64,000 bases of DNA from Rossellomorea aquimaris (GCF_008180865.1 NZ_VTEX01000002.1:248001-312000); one strand, 5' to 3'. Shown: positions 42,160-50,387, counted from the stretch's first letter. Notes: generated by a model from the letters alone, not told the origin. Made by a program: numbers and translations.

Positions 42160-42293
42160 TATGATCCAGTTTGAGCAACTTTTGATCCGGATTCGAGATT
42201 TATGGTCCGGAATCAGGATTTATGAACCGGTTTTCAATGTTTATGTTCCACATTTTTAATATATGAACATCTTGTCGAATATTCACTATCCAG
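42160..42293. repeat. Array of seven 20-21-bp-spaced ATGATCCGG-like cores
   Basis: Cores start at 42163 (GATCCAG), 42184 (GATCCGG), 42204 (GGTCCGG), 42224 (GAACCGG), 42245 (GTTCCAC), 42265 (GAACATC) and 42286 (CTATCCAG), spacings 21, 20, 20, 21, 20 and 21. Most are preceded by TTTAT or TAT. The later units are increasingly degenerate. It fills the gap between the lipoprotein gene and the kinase gene. Confidence 0.75.
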
Positions 42294-42312
42294 ATTCAAG
42301 GTCCGTCCCTCT
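42294..42312. repeat. Half copy of the GAGGGACGGACC palindrome
   Basis: CAAGGTCCGTCCCTCT without its partner arm, 4 bases from the stop of the lipoprotein gene. Confidence 0.75.
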
Positions 42313-42316
42313 ATTA

Positions 42317-42838
42317 TTAAAAGCTGTCTTCATATATCACTGTGCCATCTTGATTGTAGATCGTTAGATGAAGTTCGTTGTGGATGGTGAGATCCCTTTT
42401 GTTTTTATCATAAAACAAGATCATTCCTCGTTTACCGTCTAATGGCTGAATGACCGTTGTGCCGTCATGAAACTCAACCTTCACTTCCTTCGCTTCGTCG
42501 AGGAGGCGCTCATCGTTTATGATCACATGGGCATGAGGCATTCCGGTATTGCTCAATCCCAGGTTCACTTTTTGATTGTCGTTCTCACTCCATCCGACAT
42601 AGCCTTCTACCAACTTATCACTCTCGTTGTTTTTGGAAAGATAATAGATTCCATTTTGAAGTAATAGGATGGTGACGTCCTCTGTTTCTTCGATAGTTAA
42701 GGGATGGATGTTATGTTCGCTGATAAAGTCGTCCACTTCCTGCCTGGAAGGAGAAGTATAATTGATGTGCTTTTCTTGATTAGAACACCCGATGACGGGA
42801 TAACCCACAAGTAAAAATGCTAGGAGCACTTTTCTCAT
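42317..42838 (-). CDS. Hypothetical lipoprotein
   Basis: 173 residues. A signal peptide (MRKVLLAFLLVGYPVIGC) ends in the lipobox VIGC. The mature part has two beta-rich halves with TIEETEDVTILLLQNGIYYL and KGMILFYDKNKRDLT-like segments; I do not recognise a family. The ATG overlaps the TGA of the upstream deoxyribosyltransferase-like gene (ATGA), so they form an operon. A solo palindrome arm abuts its stop. Confidence 0.72.
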   Translation of the reverse strand: MRKVLLAFLLVGYPVIGCSNQEKHINYTSPSRQEVDDFISEHNIHPLTIEETEDVTILLLQNGIYYLSKNNESDKLVEGYVGWSENDNQKVNLGLSNTGMPHAHVIINDERLLDEAKEVKVEFHDGTTVIQPLDGKRGMILFYDKNKRDLTIHNELHLTIYNQDGTVIYEDSF

Positions 42839-43227
42839 AGAACGTTACCTGCAGTCACATAGTCCACTAATTCCTCAACGCTTCCGGTACATACTTCAAC
42901 CTCTGGCAAATGATAGAATGTCGTTGTCTGAGCAAAGTCACTTACTTCGTCATGAGGGGAGTATAAAATAACTCGTTTATCGAGGCCAAGTGCTATCCCA
43001 AGTTCAACATGACTTCCTTTCCCCCCTGGCAATAATACGAGGACCACATCGGATTCGATGATGGCCTGTTTTTCCTTTTCACCAATCTTTTTCAGCTCCT
43101 CAACCGTGAAAGCCCTGCTATTCTGAGTCCAGTCATATGTATGGATATACCCTTTTCTTTTTAAACGGTCACTTACTTCACGTACTTGCTTAATGTTATG
43201 AAAGCTTGATGCAACATAAAAGTTCAT
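42835..43227 (-). CDS. Nucleoside 2-deoxyribosyltransferase-like protein
   Basis: About 130 residues. N-terminal NFYVASSFHN, middle AIIESDVVLVLLPGGKGSHV followed by ELGIALGLDKRVILYSP: the E in S-H-V-E-L-G corresponds to the catalytic glutamate of 2-deoxyribosyltransferases (PF05014) and the fold resembles the MoCo carrier/TIR-like group. ATG 43227 is chosen for AAAGGAGCATCAC. Coupled to the lipoprotein gene. Actual substrate unknown. Confidence 0.75.
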   Translation of the reverse strand: MNFYVASSFHNIKQVREVSDRLKRKGYIHTYDWTQNSRAFTVEELKKIGEKEKQAIIESDVVLVLLPGGKGSHVELGIALGLDKRVILYSPHDEVSDFAQTTTFYHLPEVEVCTGSVEELVDYVTAGNVL

Positions 43228-43283
43228 GTGATGCTCCTTTCTTATTGAAATCACAACCTGATTTTACCATAATATCTCAATTA

Positions 43284-43318
43284 AAAAAGGGAACACCTGC
43301 TAACCAGGAAGCTCCCTT
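43284..43318 (-). terminator. Terminator of cwlJ
   Basis: Stem AAGGGAGCTTCCTG / CAGGTGTTCCCTT followed by TTTTTT on the minus strand. Confidence 0.85.
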
Positions 43319-43346
43319 CAGAATTTGCCAGATGGAAAAAGGATGC

Positions 43347-43790
43347 TTACCCACCCGTATAAACACTTGCACAAGATCCCGCTGCCGGTTCATAATAACA
43401 ATGATTTTTAAATTGACCGGAAAAAGGTTGATCGTACCAGGTTGGAGGACATGGGGCATAGGGGTTGAAATACCAAAGAGCATATTTCGCCGGGTGCTGA
43501 GCCCAATAATCCAAATTCTTTTTGGCTAATTTTTTTTCAACCGACCTCGCCCTGTTATAAAAGAGGTTCCCCTTTTGGACGGCTTCAAAGGAATAATTTC
43601 CTCCCTGTACGTGAAATATGACTTGTCGGATACTTCTCACTTTTTTAAAGTCTAAACAATCCGCTTTCGCACGATTCACGATGACGTTTCCGACGTATAA
43701 CATACCTTGTTTCCCTTCACCCTCGGCTTCCGCACGCATCATCCTCGCCATTAAAGCAACATCTGCATCTGTGTATTTGACTCTTGGCAT
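43347..43790 (-). CDS. cwlJ: Spore cortex-lytic hydrolase CwlJ
   Basis: About 147 residues, the size of B. subtilis CwlJ. Hydrolase_2 signatures: ADVALMARMMRAEAEGEGKQ with the catalytic Glu region, GMLYVGNVIVNR, FEAVQKGNLFYNRAR, and the CwlJ-type end WYFNPYAPCPPTWYDQPFSG. No signal peptide, as expected of a coat-associated cortex enzyme. GAGGTG lies before ATG 43790. It cleaves muramic-lactam-containing cortex peptidoglycan during germination. Its usual partner gerQ is not adjacent. Complements the germinant receptor at 21-25 kb. Confidence 0.92.
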   Translation of the reverse strand: MPRVKYTDADVALMARMMRAEAEGEGKQGMLYVGNVIVNRAKADCLDFKKVRSIRQVIFHVQGGNYSFEAVQKGNLFYNRARSVEKKLAKKNLDYWAQHPAKYALWYFNPYAPCPPTWYDQPFSGQFKNHCYYEPAAGSCASVYTGG

Positions 43791-43880
43791 TTTTTTCACC
43801 TCAGAAACATTTTATGAAAAAAGCCCACATTGATGTCATTATTTATAAAATAGGAGCGGTTAGTTTTTAAGTACCTCTCT

Positions 43881-44348
43881 CTATTCAAACAATAAAAGCC
43901 CTGGATCCTTGCCACATTGCACCAGCATGGAGTGTAGTTGTCCTCTATGATGATACATATGAGCGACTATTTCTAAAAGCCATTCATATCTTGTGTATGT
44001 CACTCCCCAATGGGAGGTTGTTTCCGTGAGAAGAGCTTTTTCTGATAAAGTTTGATAGTTAGAACAAAGTGATTCAAAATGTTCCAGCAATCCTTCTCGT
44101 ATCGAGGTTAAATCTTGATATGAAACCGATAAATAATAAGCTTCCATATCGTCTTGAGAAGCTTCATTGGATATGCGCCAATCCGCTTCACAAATGAGTG
44201 CAATATGCTCTAAAAGTTCTCCGACGGAAAGCTTGTCTGGAGCAGGTCTTACATGTAAGTCTTTCTCTTCCAATTGGTCGATCATTTTCACCAGGGTTTC
44301 GATACAAACCTGAATTTGATGTAATGCTGATTTACAATAGGGATTCAT
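43881..44348 (-). CDS. DinB-family metal-binding protein
   Basis: About 155 residues, four-helix DinB/YfiT fold. The metal-binding histidines are visible as ELLEHIALICEADW (first) and EIVAHMYHHRGQLHSMLVQ (second and third). ATG 44348 is chosen for the GGAGGAGG site at the right distance; the longer frame starts inside it. Members of this superfamily include thiol S-transferases using bacillithiol, so a bacillithiol-linked detoxification role is possible. Single gene. Confidence 0.85.
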   Translation of the reverse strand: MNPYCKSALHQIQVCIETLVKMIDQLEEKDLHVRPAPDKLSVGELLEHIALICEADWRISNEASQDDMEAYYLSVSYQDLTSIREGLLEHFESLCSNYQTLSEKALLTETTSHWGVTYTRYEWLLEIVAHMYHHRGQLHSMLVQCGKDPGLLLFE

Positions 44349-44433
44349 CTTAACCTCCTCCAAGGAAAGTTTGTATTTGAAGTTGTAAAGTGTACGTTGT
44401 TCAGGATGGATACTGATGCCATCCCCCTATAAT

Positions 44434-44670
44434 TCACCTCTTCTTCCGTTCATTTCCCCTTTTAAAATTACCTGTTATCTTCGCCATGATGAGTTGTACG
44501 GCTTTGTCATTTTCAGCCGCGTTCACATTCCTGATAAACTTTTCGGCGTCCTTTCCTTTTAAAATTTTCACCTGTTTCCCTTCATATTCGATAAAGACGG
44601 ATTGATCTTTGTTGACCCGATACCGAAAAGGAGCTTCATCTAAACGGTTTCTTTTGTCGGTATTATCCAT
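44434..44670 (-). CDS. Conserved hypothetical protein
   Basis: 78 residues, charged and soluble; YRVNKDQSVFIEYEGKQVKI then LKGKDAEKFIRNVNAAENDK looks like a small beta-alpha domain. AATGGAGGATAAAC-type site precedes ATG 44670. It is directly downstream of a possible 29-residue ORF in the same direction. Similar short proteins occur in Bacillus without function. Confidence 0.65.
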   Translation of the reverse strand: MDNTDKRNRLDEAPFRYRVNKDQSVFIEYEGKQVKILKGKDAEKFIRNVNAAENDKAVQLIMAKITGNFKRGNERKKR

Positions 44671-44700
44671 TGTTTATCCTCCATTATTTGTACCTTCTGG

Positions 44701-44790
44701 TTATTCTTCGTGCGATGTAATTTCCACATAATCACTTCCAGCAATGATTTCCTGCTCATGTTCTCCCACCTTCCTGCTTAACATGCTCAT
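44701..44790 (-). CDS. Possible 29-residue peptide
   Basis: ATG 44790 opens MSMLSRKVGEHEQEIIAGSD and ends YVEITSHEE; AAGGGG lies just before it. The frame is 30 bases upstream of the 44434-44670 gene, so the two could be one transcript. Acidic, soluble, no family recognised. Only the ribosome binding site supports it. Confidence 0.35.
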   Translation of the reverse strand: MSMLSRKVGEHEQEIIAGSDYVEITSHEE

Positions 44791-44993
44791 CCCCTTGTTT
44801 GGAAAGGGATAAAACCCCATTTTACTTTTTCTATACGTAAACCACTGGAAAAAGTTTCATTTTCCAAAAAATATAGCAAAAACTGATTAATAATAGCATC
44901 TTTTCTTTTTAATTCGATCAAGGTGCGTCCCTCGATGCATCTCAATGTATTCCATAAAGTTTTACCGAAATAATAAAAGGGAAAAGAGAAGCT

Positions 44994-45134
44994 ATGATCA
45001 ATCACCTGAGAGGAGGAATTCCCATCTTTGGAGAATCTGGAGTTGCGTTATTTGTCATCATACCGATGGCCATTATCTTGGTCCTTATTATAGCTACGAT
45101 CCTCTTTTTCAAAAGAAAATCAGAGAAGGATAAA
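44994..45134 (+). CDS. Small membrane protein, 46 residues
   Basis: ATG 44994 follows AAAAGGGAAAAGAGAAGCT. The sequence begins MINHLRGGIPIFGESG and has one hydrophobic segment VALFVIIPMAIILVLIIATI then FFKRKFREG. A positive-inside tail after a single membrane helix is typical of real small membrane proteins. No family recognised. The 300 bases upstream hold little else. Confidence 0.5.
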
Positions 45135-45186
45135 AATTTTTAAGGTTCCAGTGGTCAGAATGGAATCGTTGGAAATTCATAAATAA

Positions 45187-45236
45187 AGGGTTGGCCAAAT
45201 AGTCGTTAATGCAACTTTTCGGCCAGCCACTTTTTA
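45187..45236. terminator. Bidirectional terminator
   Basis: GGTTGGCC ... GGCCAGCC stem with a 24-base loop, T run on the plus strand and A-rich on the other, between the convergent small membrane gene and the NTF2-like gene. Confidence 0.7.
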
Positions 45237-45292
45237 GACAGCATACACGTTTTCTAGCTTTTCATTTGAATAGGACCAGAATATATACCCAT

Positions 45293-45721
45293 TCATTCCA
45301 CCTGCTGCTCATATTGATCCTTTAGTTTCTCAATCGAAACCCCTGCCTCAATGTAGCTCCTTACCAGCCTCCACTCGCTATGTTTGTTCTTCTTAAATGT
45401 ATTAAAAAAGATATTGGCTGTCTCCATTGATTTCCCTTGGATATGGATGGTTGCTGATAGGATGGCCATGATTTCATCTTCCCTTAACGGAATGATGGAC
45501 ATTTCATTTACATCCCACTTTGCATCGTTGACCTTCACAAAATGAAACCCTTGCTTCCACCCTTCAATCGATTCTTCATAACCAAAGTCTGCGATTTCTC
45601 CTCCCGTCACTTCTCTTGCTTGATACTCCTTTGAAATGAAATATGCCAGCTCCATTAAAGATGACCGATTCCAAGCATCCAAAAAAGCATCAATAAACGG
45701 TCTGAACGTCTCGTCGCTCAT
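45293..45721 (-). CDS. NTF2-like (SnoaL/ketosteroid isomerase fold) protein
   Basis: 142 residues. N-terminal helix FRPFIDAFLDAWNRSSLMEL followed by beta strands in the order of the cone-shaped NTF2 fold (GYEESIEGWKQGFHFVKVND, SMETANIFFNTFKKN, EWRLVRSYIEAGV). Such proteins in Bacillus have no assigned reaction. AGGGGG precedes ATG 45721. Stand-alone gene. Confidence 0.7.
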   Translation of the reverse strand: MSDETFRPFIDAFLDAWNRSSLMELAYFISKEYQAREVTGGEIADFGYEESIEGWKQGFHFVKVNDAKWDVNEMSIIPLREDEIMAILSATIHIQGKSMETANIFFNTFKKNKHSEWRLVRSYIEAGVSIEKLKDQYEQQVE

Positions 45722-45855
45722 AAAATACCCCCTAAAATGATTTGATCAATCATCAGTCTTATCTAAAGGAAACGTAAATCCTGTTTCAATTTCCCAATAC
45801 CTTCAGCCTCCTGCTCTGAGTAACACATTTTATCCTGAAAAAGCGGAAGCCGTAT

Positions 45856-46068
45856 TTATTGGACGGAATTCGCTTTTTGATCATTTATTTTTTTCTGCGT
45901 CAGCCAGGTACGTATCATGCTTGGAACGCCAGCTGCCATGCTGACCATAAAACTCCACATGACATAGCGCCAATCCCCTGTGAACAGCGCCACACAGATG
46001 AAAAATGCCAGTTGACCAACCAGTGCAAACCAGGAAGCAATCCATGCCAGTTTCATATTTTCTTTCAC
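45856..46068 (-). CDS. Small two-helix membrane protein
   Basis: 70 residues; two hydrophobic segments (about 8-28 WIASWFALVGQLAFFICVAL and 34-54 YVMWSFMVSMAAGVPSMI) followed by a basic/polar tail. GAGGAGGAGTCTGAGTG precedes ATG 46068. Unknown function, typical of Bacillus small membrane proteins. Stand-alone. Confidence 0.7.
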   Translation of the reverse strand: MKENMKLAWIASWFALVGQLAFFICVALFTGDWRYVMWSFMVSMAAGVPSMIRTWLTQKKINDQKANSVQ

Positions 46069-46180
46069 TCAGACTCCTCCTCATTAAAAATCACCCTATA
46101 CTATCCATTTCTTCCAATTATTTCAAAACACTCCTCCAAACTCAATGACTTTTATAAAAAAAGAAACGTTGTATAGAAAA

Positions 46181-46227
46181 GAGGGACGGACCTTGAACTT
46201 CAGATTTGAAGTACAAGGTCCGTCCCT
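46181..46227. repeat. GAGGGACGGACC palindrome, copy 5
   Basis: AGGGACGGACCTTGAACTTCA ... complement arm ending CAAGGTCCGTCCCT (long arms with an interrupted second part), 12 bases from the helD stop. Confidence 0.88.
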
Positions 46228-46239
46228 TTGTATTAACAT

Positions 46240-48567
46240 TTAAGCCGGTCCGCTACTATATAGGTCTGCATCTATTTGTTCAAAGAACGGACTCGGTTCG
46301 CCTACGCTGAACAACTGCAGCTCGTGCATGGCTCTTGTGCAGGCTGTGTAGAACAAACGGCTGAGGCTTTCGTCACCATATGATTGGGCGGATGCGTCAT
46401 AGAGGATGACGGCGTCAAATTCGATGCCTTTTGCCAGGTAGGCCGGGATGACGATCACGCCCTGTTCGTATTCAAGCGAAGCGCTTTTCATTAGCTTGAT
46501 GCCTTCCACACCGGTTAAGGAGGCGTATGCGGCTTCACTTTCTTTCGCAGATTTACAAATGACGGCAATAGAATGATAGTCCCGGTCCTGCCATTCTTCA
46601 ATTTTCGCTGCAATACGGCAGTGAAGTTCATCCTGATCAGCGACCTTGGTAAGCACCGGTTTATCTCCGTCCCGGTCAAATGGGGATATCTGCTCGCCAC
46701 CAGGCACAAGCCGGCGTGTGAACTCGATGATCGGTTTGGTGGACCGGTAGCTCTGAGTCAGGTTGATCACGTTGGTTTCATCCTGTCCGTAAAGTCCTGT
46801 CAGTGTGCTGAAATCCACGTGCTTACGGGCATGGGCAAAAATCGCCTGATTAAAGTCTCCGAGGACGGTCATTTTGGCTGAAGGAAACAGACGCTTGATG
46901 AACTCGAATTGAAAAGGTGAGTAGTCCTGAGCTTCGTCGATGAGCACATGCTTAATCGACGTATTGGTCTGAAAGCCGAGAATCAGCTCTTTTAACAATA
47001 AAAAAGGAGTCGCATCCTCGTAGGACAGTTCCCCTTCCTCGAGCATGTTCACTGTAGAACGGCAAATATCCTCCCACTCTTCAGGGATCTCCCCACCCCA
47101 TAATGTAGAAATGTCCGCCGGATCTGCAAAGAGCTGATGATACATTCCCTTCACGTCCACATATTGAAATCTCCCGATCACTTTACGCAGTCCCTTGAAT
47201 CTCCTGCGAACGATCAATCGGGCCAGCGCCTCATACTCAATCTCATAATCATTCGAAGGATTTTTCTTCTGCAGGTGCTGATGCGCTTTGTGATAGTCCT
47301 CATTACTCATCAGTTCTATTTCTTCTTCGACCCAAGGCTTGCTCCGCTCAAGCTTTTCTGCTTCATCGATCTGTTTATGGATCCACTCGGTCAATTTTTC
47401 CAGCCTGTTATGAAAACGCAGTGACGTATCACTGGTATAAAATCGTTCATTGATTTGCCTGGCTGTGACGATCGGCTTTCCACGAAACTTAATTCCTTTG
47501 AATCGCATACCGGAGTCCTCCAGTGATGTTCTGTATAATTTAATGATGTCAAAGAAATTCGTCGATGCCTTGAAGGAGATACTCGCTGTCCTGGTCTGGT
47601 ACGATGGGGCACCTGTTTCAGTCAGGACATATTCCAATTGACTGTATGGACCCTCCAACTCGAACTCCGCACTCAATCGATGGTCCAAATATTCCTGAAA
47701 GGTCACCTGTTCCATATTCTCTTCACCAAGCTCAGGTAATACGTTCGATACGTAGCTGTTGAACATGGCGTTCGGGGAGAACAGAATGATTTGATCAGCC
47801 TTGAGGCTGCCCCGATATTTATAAAGTAAATACGCAATTCGCTGAAGGGCGGCCGATGTTTTCCCGCTTCCCGCTGCACCTTGAACAATGAGCAGCCGGC
47901 CGTGATCGTGCCTGATGATTTGATTCTGCTTCTGCTGGATGGTCGCCACGATGCTGTTCATATGGGTATCGGTCCGCTTCCCAAGCACCTCCTGCAAAAT
48001 TTCATCCCCGATCGTCAGGCTGGTATCGAACATGGAGTCGATGACGCCGTCCCGGATGAGATACTGCCACTTTTTCTCCAACGTCCCTTCGATTGTCCCA
48101 CCGGGTGTGGTGTATTCTGCGGGACCTGGCGGATAATCATAGTAAACGCTTGAAATCGGAGCACGCCAATCATAGATCAGGAAGTCCTCACCACTTTCAT
48201 CCGTGAGAGTGGCAATTCCGATATAGACCTTTTCAGGCGCCGCTCCTCCTTCTTCGGTAAAATCAATGCGTCCGAAATAAGGCTTGCCCTTCATGCGTTG
48301 AAGAGCGGATAATTTTTTTACTGCCTGCCTGTGAGTGCTTTGACTGACGGTCAACACTTGTGCCTGCTGCCTCAAACTGAGGACGGTTTCCAGAAAGTCA
48401 TCGAACGTATCCGTATTCACCTTGACCTCATCCCAGAAGTGTTTGCGGATCTCCACCACTTCATCCTGTCGCCGTCCGGTTTCATCCTCCAGGCGTCCGA
48501 TTTGCTCCACAATTGTCTCAATGACACGTTCCACACGTTTCTGCTCCTGCCTAATTTCAAGATTCAT
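46240..48567 (-). CDS. helD: RNA polymerase recycling motor HelD
   Basis: 775 residues, superfamily 1 helicase-like ATPase that removes RNA polymerase from stalled complexes. The N-terminal coiled-coil arm (about 1-70, RQEQKRVERVIETIVEQIGR) is the part that enters the secondary channel. Walker A VQGAAGSGKTSAALQRIAYL (about 240), Walker B HVLIDEAQDYSPFQF (about 545), motif IV-VI region LTQSYRSTKPIIEFTRRL and the C-terminal RLFYTACTRAMHELQ. GGAGTGCTTGG precedes ATG 48567. The gene stands alone between palindrome copies 5 and 6. Confidence 0.93.
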   Translation of the reverse strand: MNLEIRQEQKRVERVIETIVEQIGRLEDETGRRQDEVVEIRKHFWDEVKVNTDTFDDFLETVLSLRQQAQVLTVSQSTHRQAVKKLSALQRMKGKPYFGRIDFTEEGGAAPEKVYIGIATLTDESGEDFLIYDWRAPISSVYYDYPPGPAEYTTPGGTIEGTLEKKWQYLIRDGVIDSMFDTSLTIGDEILQEVLGKRTDTHMNSIVATIQQKQNQIIRHDHGRLLIVQGAAGSGKTSAALQRIAYLLYKYRGSLKADQIILFSPNAMFNSYVSNVLPELGEENMEQVTFQEYLDHRLSAEFELEGPYSQLEYVLTETGAPSYQTRTASISFKASTNFFDIIKLYRTSLEDSGMRFKGIKFRGKPIVTARQINERFYTSDTSLRFHNRLEKLTEWIHKQIDEAEKLERSKPWVEEEIELMSNEDYHKAHQHLQKKNPSNDYEIEYEALARLIVRRRFKGLRKVIGRFQYVDVKGMYHQLFADPADISTLWGGEIPEEWEDICRSTVNMLEEGELSYEDATPFLLLKELILGFQTNTSIKHVLIDEAQDYSPFQFEFIKRLFPSAKMTVLGDFNQAIFAHARKHVDFSTLTGLYGQDETNVINLTQSYRSTKPIIEFTRRLVPGGEQISPFDRDGDKPVLTKVADQDELHCRIAAKIEEWQDRDYHSIAVICKSAKESEAAYASLTGVEGIKLMKSASLEYEQGVIVIPAYLAKGIEFDAVILYDASAQSYGDESLSRLFYTACTRAMHELQLFSVGEPSPFFEQIDADLYSSGPA

Positions 48568-48599
48568 CCAAGCACTCCTTTTCCTTAAAAAATTGAGGG

Positions 48600-48629
48600 T
48601 TGACGAAAGAGTAAATTATGTTATATAAT
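48600..48629 (+). promoter_or_regulatory. Strong sigma-A-type promoter reading away from helD
   Basis: TTGACG (48600-48605), 18-base spacer, TATAAT (48624-48629). No annotated gene follows on this strand; see the candidate RNA. Confidence 0.65.
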
Positions 48630-48635
48630 TATTAT

Positions 48636-48760
48636 TGAGATAATATGTTTTTATTTACTCAATTTAAGTGTTTCTGTTCTAATTTATCACAAATATCTAT
48701 TCTAATCAATATAAATATGAAGACTGTTGAACGATCGATTTTCGTTCGGCAGTCTTTTTT
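48636..48760 (+). ncRNA. Candidate small RNA
   Basis: About 125 bases between the promoter at 48600-48629 and a terminator with stem AGACTGTTGAACGA / TCGTTCGGCAGTCT (mismatch near the middle) and six T residues at 48754-48759. The body is AT-rich. A 51-codon frame in it lacks a ribosome binding site and overlaps the terminator, so a non-coding RNA is more likely than a peptide. The stretch is also the helD upstream region, so an antisense or 5' regulatory role is possible. Confidence 0.45.
48721..48760 (+). terminator. Terminator on the plus strand
   Basis: Inverted repeat with T6 on the plus strand only; the minus side lacks a T run. It fits the end of a plus-strand RNA. Confidence 0.75.
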
Positions 48761-48772
48761 GTGTGAGAAAAA

Positions 48773-48820
48773 GAGGGACGGACCTTATGCCTTTATTTGA
48801 AAGCACAAGGTCCGTCCCTC
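48773..48820. repeat. GAGGGACGGACC palindrome, copy 6
   Basis: GAGGGACGGACCTTATGC ... GCACAAGGTCCGTCCCTC, 4 bases from the dsdA stop; its minus side is followed by a T run. Confidence 0.9.
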
Positions 48821-48824
48821 TGCA

Positions 48825-50141
48825 TTATAGTAAACCATTTCCCTTAGCAACATAACTTTCCATAATCGATGAAGGCACTAAATTCCCACCTGTCGCCCAC
48901 ACTAGATGAGTCGCATGATTTAATTGATTACTGGTTAACGAAAGTGATTCAAGATGCTTACGTATTGGCGGCAAGGTTGGACCTAACATCCCTGCAAGCG
49001 CGGAAGGTTCTAATGAAATGGACTCTGATTCATGTAAAAGAGCAAGCATTTTAAATAAGTTCTCATCGCTCACTGTGTACACACCGTTCACGATTTCCTG
49101 CACCATCCTTCCTGCTAATGCCGAAGGGCGCCCGACTGCGAGTCCATCGGCTTCTGTCCGATTGCTTAATCCTATATCCCGGACAGAAATATTTTCGTGT
49201 TTTCCAGTCGATAGTCCAAGAAGCATACATGGAGAATTGTTTGGTTCAGCAAAGTAACAATGAACATGATCACCAAAAACATGCTTCAATCCGTACGTCA
49301 CCCCTCCAGGTCCACCCCCAACGCCGCATGGCAAATACACGATCAATGGATTGTCGACAACAACCCCTTTTTCTTCAAACTGCTGACGCAACCGCAGCGC
49401 AGCGACTGCATAGCCCATGAAAAGATCCTTCGAATTTTCATCATCTATGAACAAACAATTCGAGTCCTTCAAGCATTGCTTTCGCCCCTCTTCAACGGCA
49501 TAGGAGAAATCATTCTGATGCTCAATCACCATCACACCTTTTTCTCTGAGAAGCTCCTTTTTCCACTCTTTCGCTTCACGGGACATATGAACCGTCACAT
49601 TGAAACCAAGAGCTGCACCCATGGTTCCGATACTTAAGGCCAGGTTTCCCGTCGAGCCTACAGCAATGGAGTACTGTGAAAAGAACTCCTTAAACGAGGG
49701 ATCGGCTAACACGGAATAGTCATCCGTCAATTGAATCATATCGTGTTTTAGCAAGAGTGTTTCTGCAAGTTTCAGAACTTCGTAGATGCCTCCCCTTGCT
49801 TTTATGGAACCGGCAATGGGCAGCTCATTGTCACATTTCAACAGTAGCTTTCCCGGTATAGTGGATTGATAATACGTTTCCAATTCTCGCTGCATAACCG
49901 GGAGCCTTTGGATAGGTGACTCAATGATTCCATTCTTCTCTACTGTTTCGGGAAAAGCTTGTTTTATGTATGGCGCAAATCGCAAAAGCCTCTTTTCTGC
50001 GTCAAAGATATCAGTTCCGTCGACAGTGTTTGTTTCAGAATGTCCGCAGGATTTTAGTGATGAGTTTGACCAGAAGGTCTCTTTCATTGCTTTTAGATCG
50101 GAAAGCAATGCCGGTTTCAAGCCGTATGTTTGTTCCATCAT
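48825..50141 (-). CDS. dsdA: D-serine ammonia-lyase (D-serine dehydratase)
   Basis: 438 residues, typical. PLP-dependent; converts D-serine to pyruvate and ammonia. The PLP lysine is in ELPIAGSIKARGG, the phosphate-binding glycine-rich loop is VGSTGNLALSIGTMG, and PCGVGGGPGGVTYGL is the second glycine-rich motif. AAGGGGGGATGA precedes ATG 50141. It lies downstream of the EamA-amidohydrolase operon in the same direction with a 195-bp gap, so it may be part of the same nitrogen-compound utilisation cluster. Confidence 0.94.
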   Translation of the reverse strand: MMEQTYGLKPALLSDLKAMKETFWSNSSLKSCGHSETNTVDGTDIFDAEKRLLRFAPYIKQAFPETVEKNGIIESPIQRLPVMQRELETYYQSTIPGKLLLKCDNELPIAGSIKARGGIYEVLKLAETLLLKHDMIQLTDDYSVLADPSFKEFFSQYSIAVGSTGNLALSIGTMGAALGFNVTVHMSREAKEWKKELLREKGVMVIEHQNDFSYAVEEGRKQCLKDSNCLFIDDENSKDLFMGYAVAALRLRQQFEEKGVVVDNPLIVYLPCGVGGGPGGVTYGLKHVFGDHVHCYFAEPNNSPCMLLGLSTGKHENISVRDIGLSNRTEADGLAVGRPSALAGRMVQEIVNGVYTVSDENLFKMLALLHESESISLEPSALAGMLGPTLPPIRKHLESLSLTSNQLNHATHLVWATGGNLVPSSIMESYVAKGNGLL

Positions 50142-50295
50142 TCATCCCCCCTTAATTTACGTATCATTTTACAGAAGTTTCGGATCCTTTAGAAGTTTAA
50201 TGTTGACTATTTCTTCGAGGTGTTGGAACAGCATGACACTGTTTGTAGAATTCTATTATTTTTCAGCAATTTCCGGGGAAATAGTTGTAGAAATT

Positions 50296-50387
50296 TGGAG
50301 GACAAGGCAACTGCTCCCTCGTCCCATAAGAATATATCATAGTGTTTTTGAATTTGTTGGTACAAGGTACCTGTCCCCCTGTCCCAT
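50296..50387. repeat. Two GGACAGG-family elements at the EamA gene end
   Basis: First, GGACAAGGCAACTGCTCCCT then CGTCCC (50299-50324), second, GGTACAAGGTACCTGTCCCC then CTGTCCCA (50358-50385). The second overlaps the 3' end of the EamA coding sequence and supplies its last ~12 codons. Confidence 0.7.

Noticed and set aside
44787-45005. 72-residue minus-strand ORF
   Set aside because: It overlaps the start of the 44994 small membrane gene, begins with GTG without a ribosome binding site, and has no recognisable family. The small membrane ORF on the plus strand has a better start and a clear membrane helix.
48630-48790. 51-codon plus-strand frame inside the candidate small RNA
   Set aside because: No ribosome binding site, and the frame runs through the terminator and the palindrome; a non-coding RNA explains the promoter-terminator pair better.
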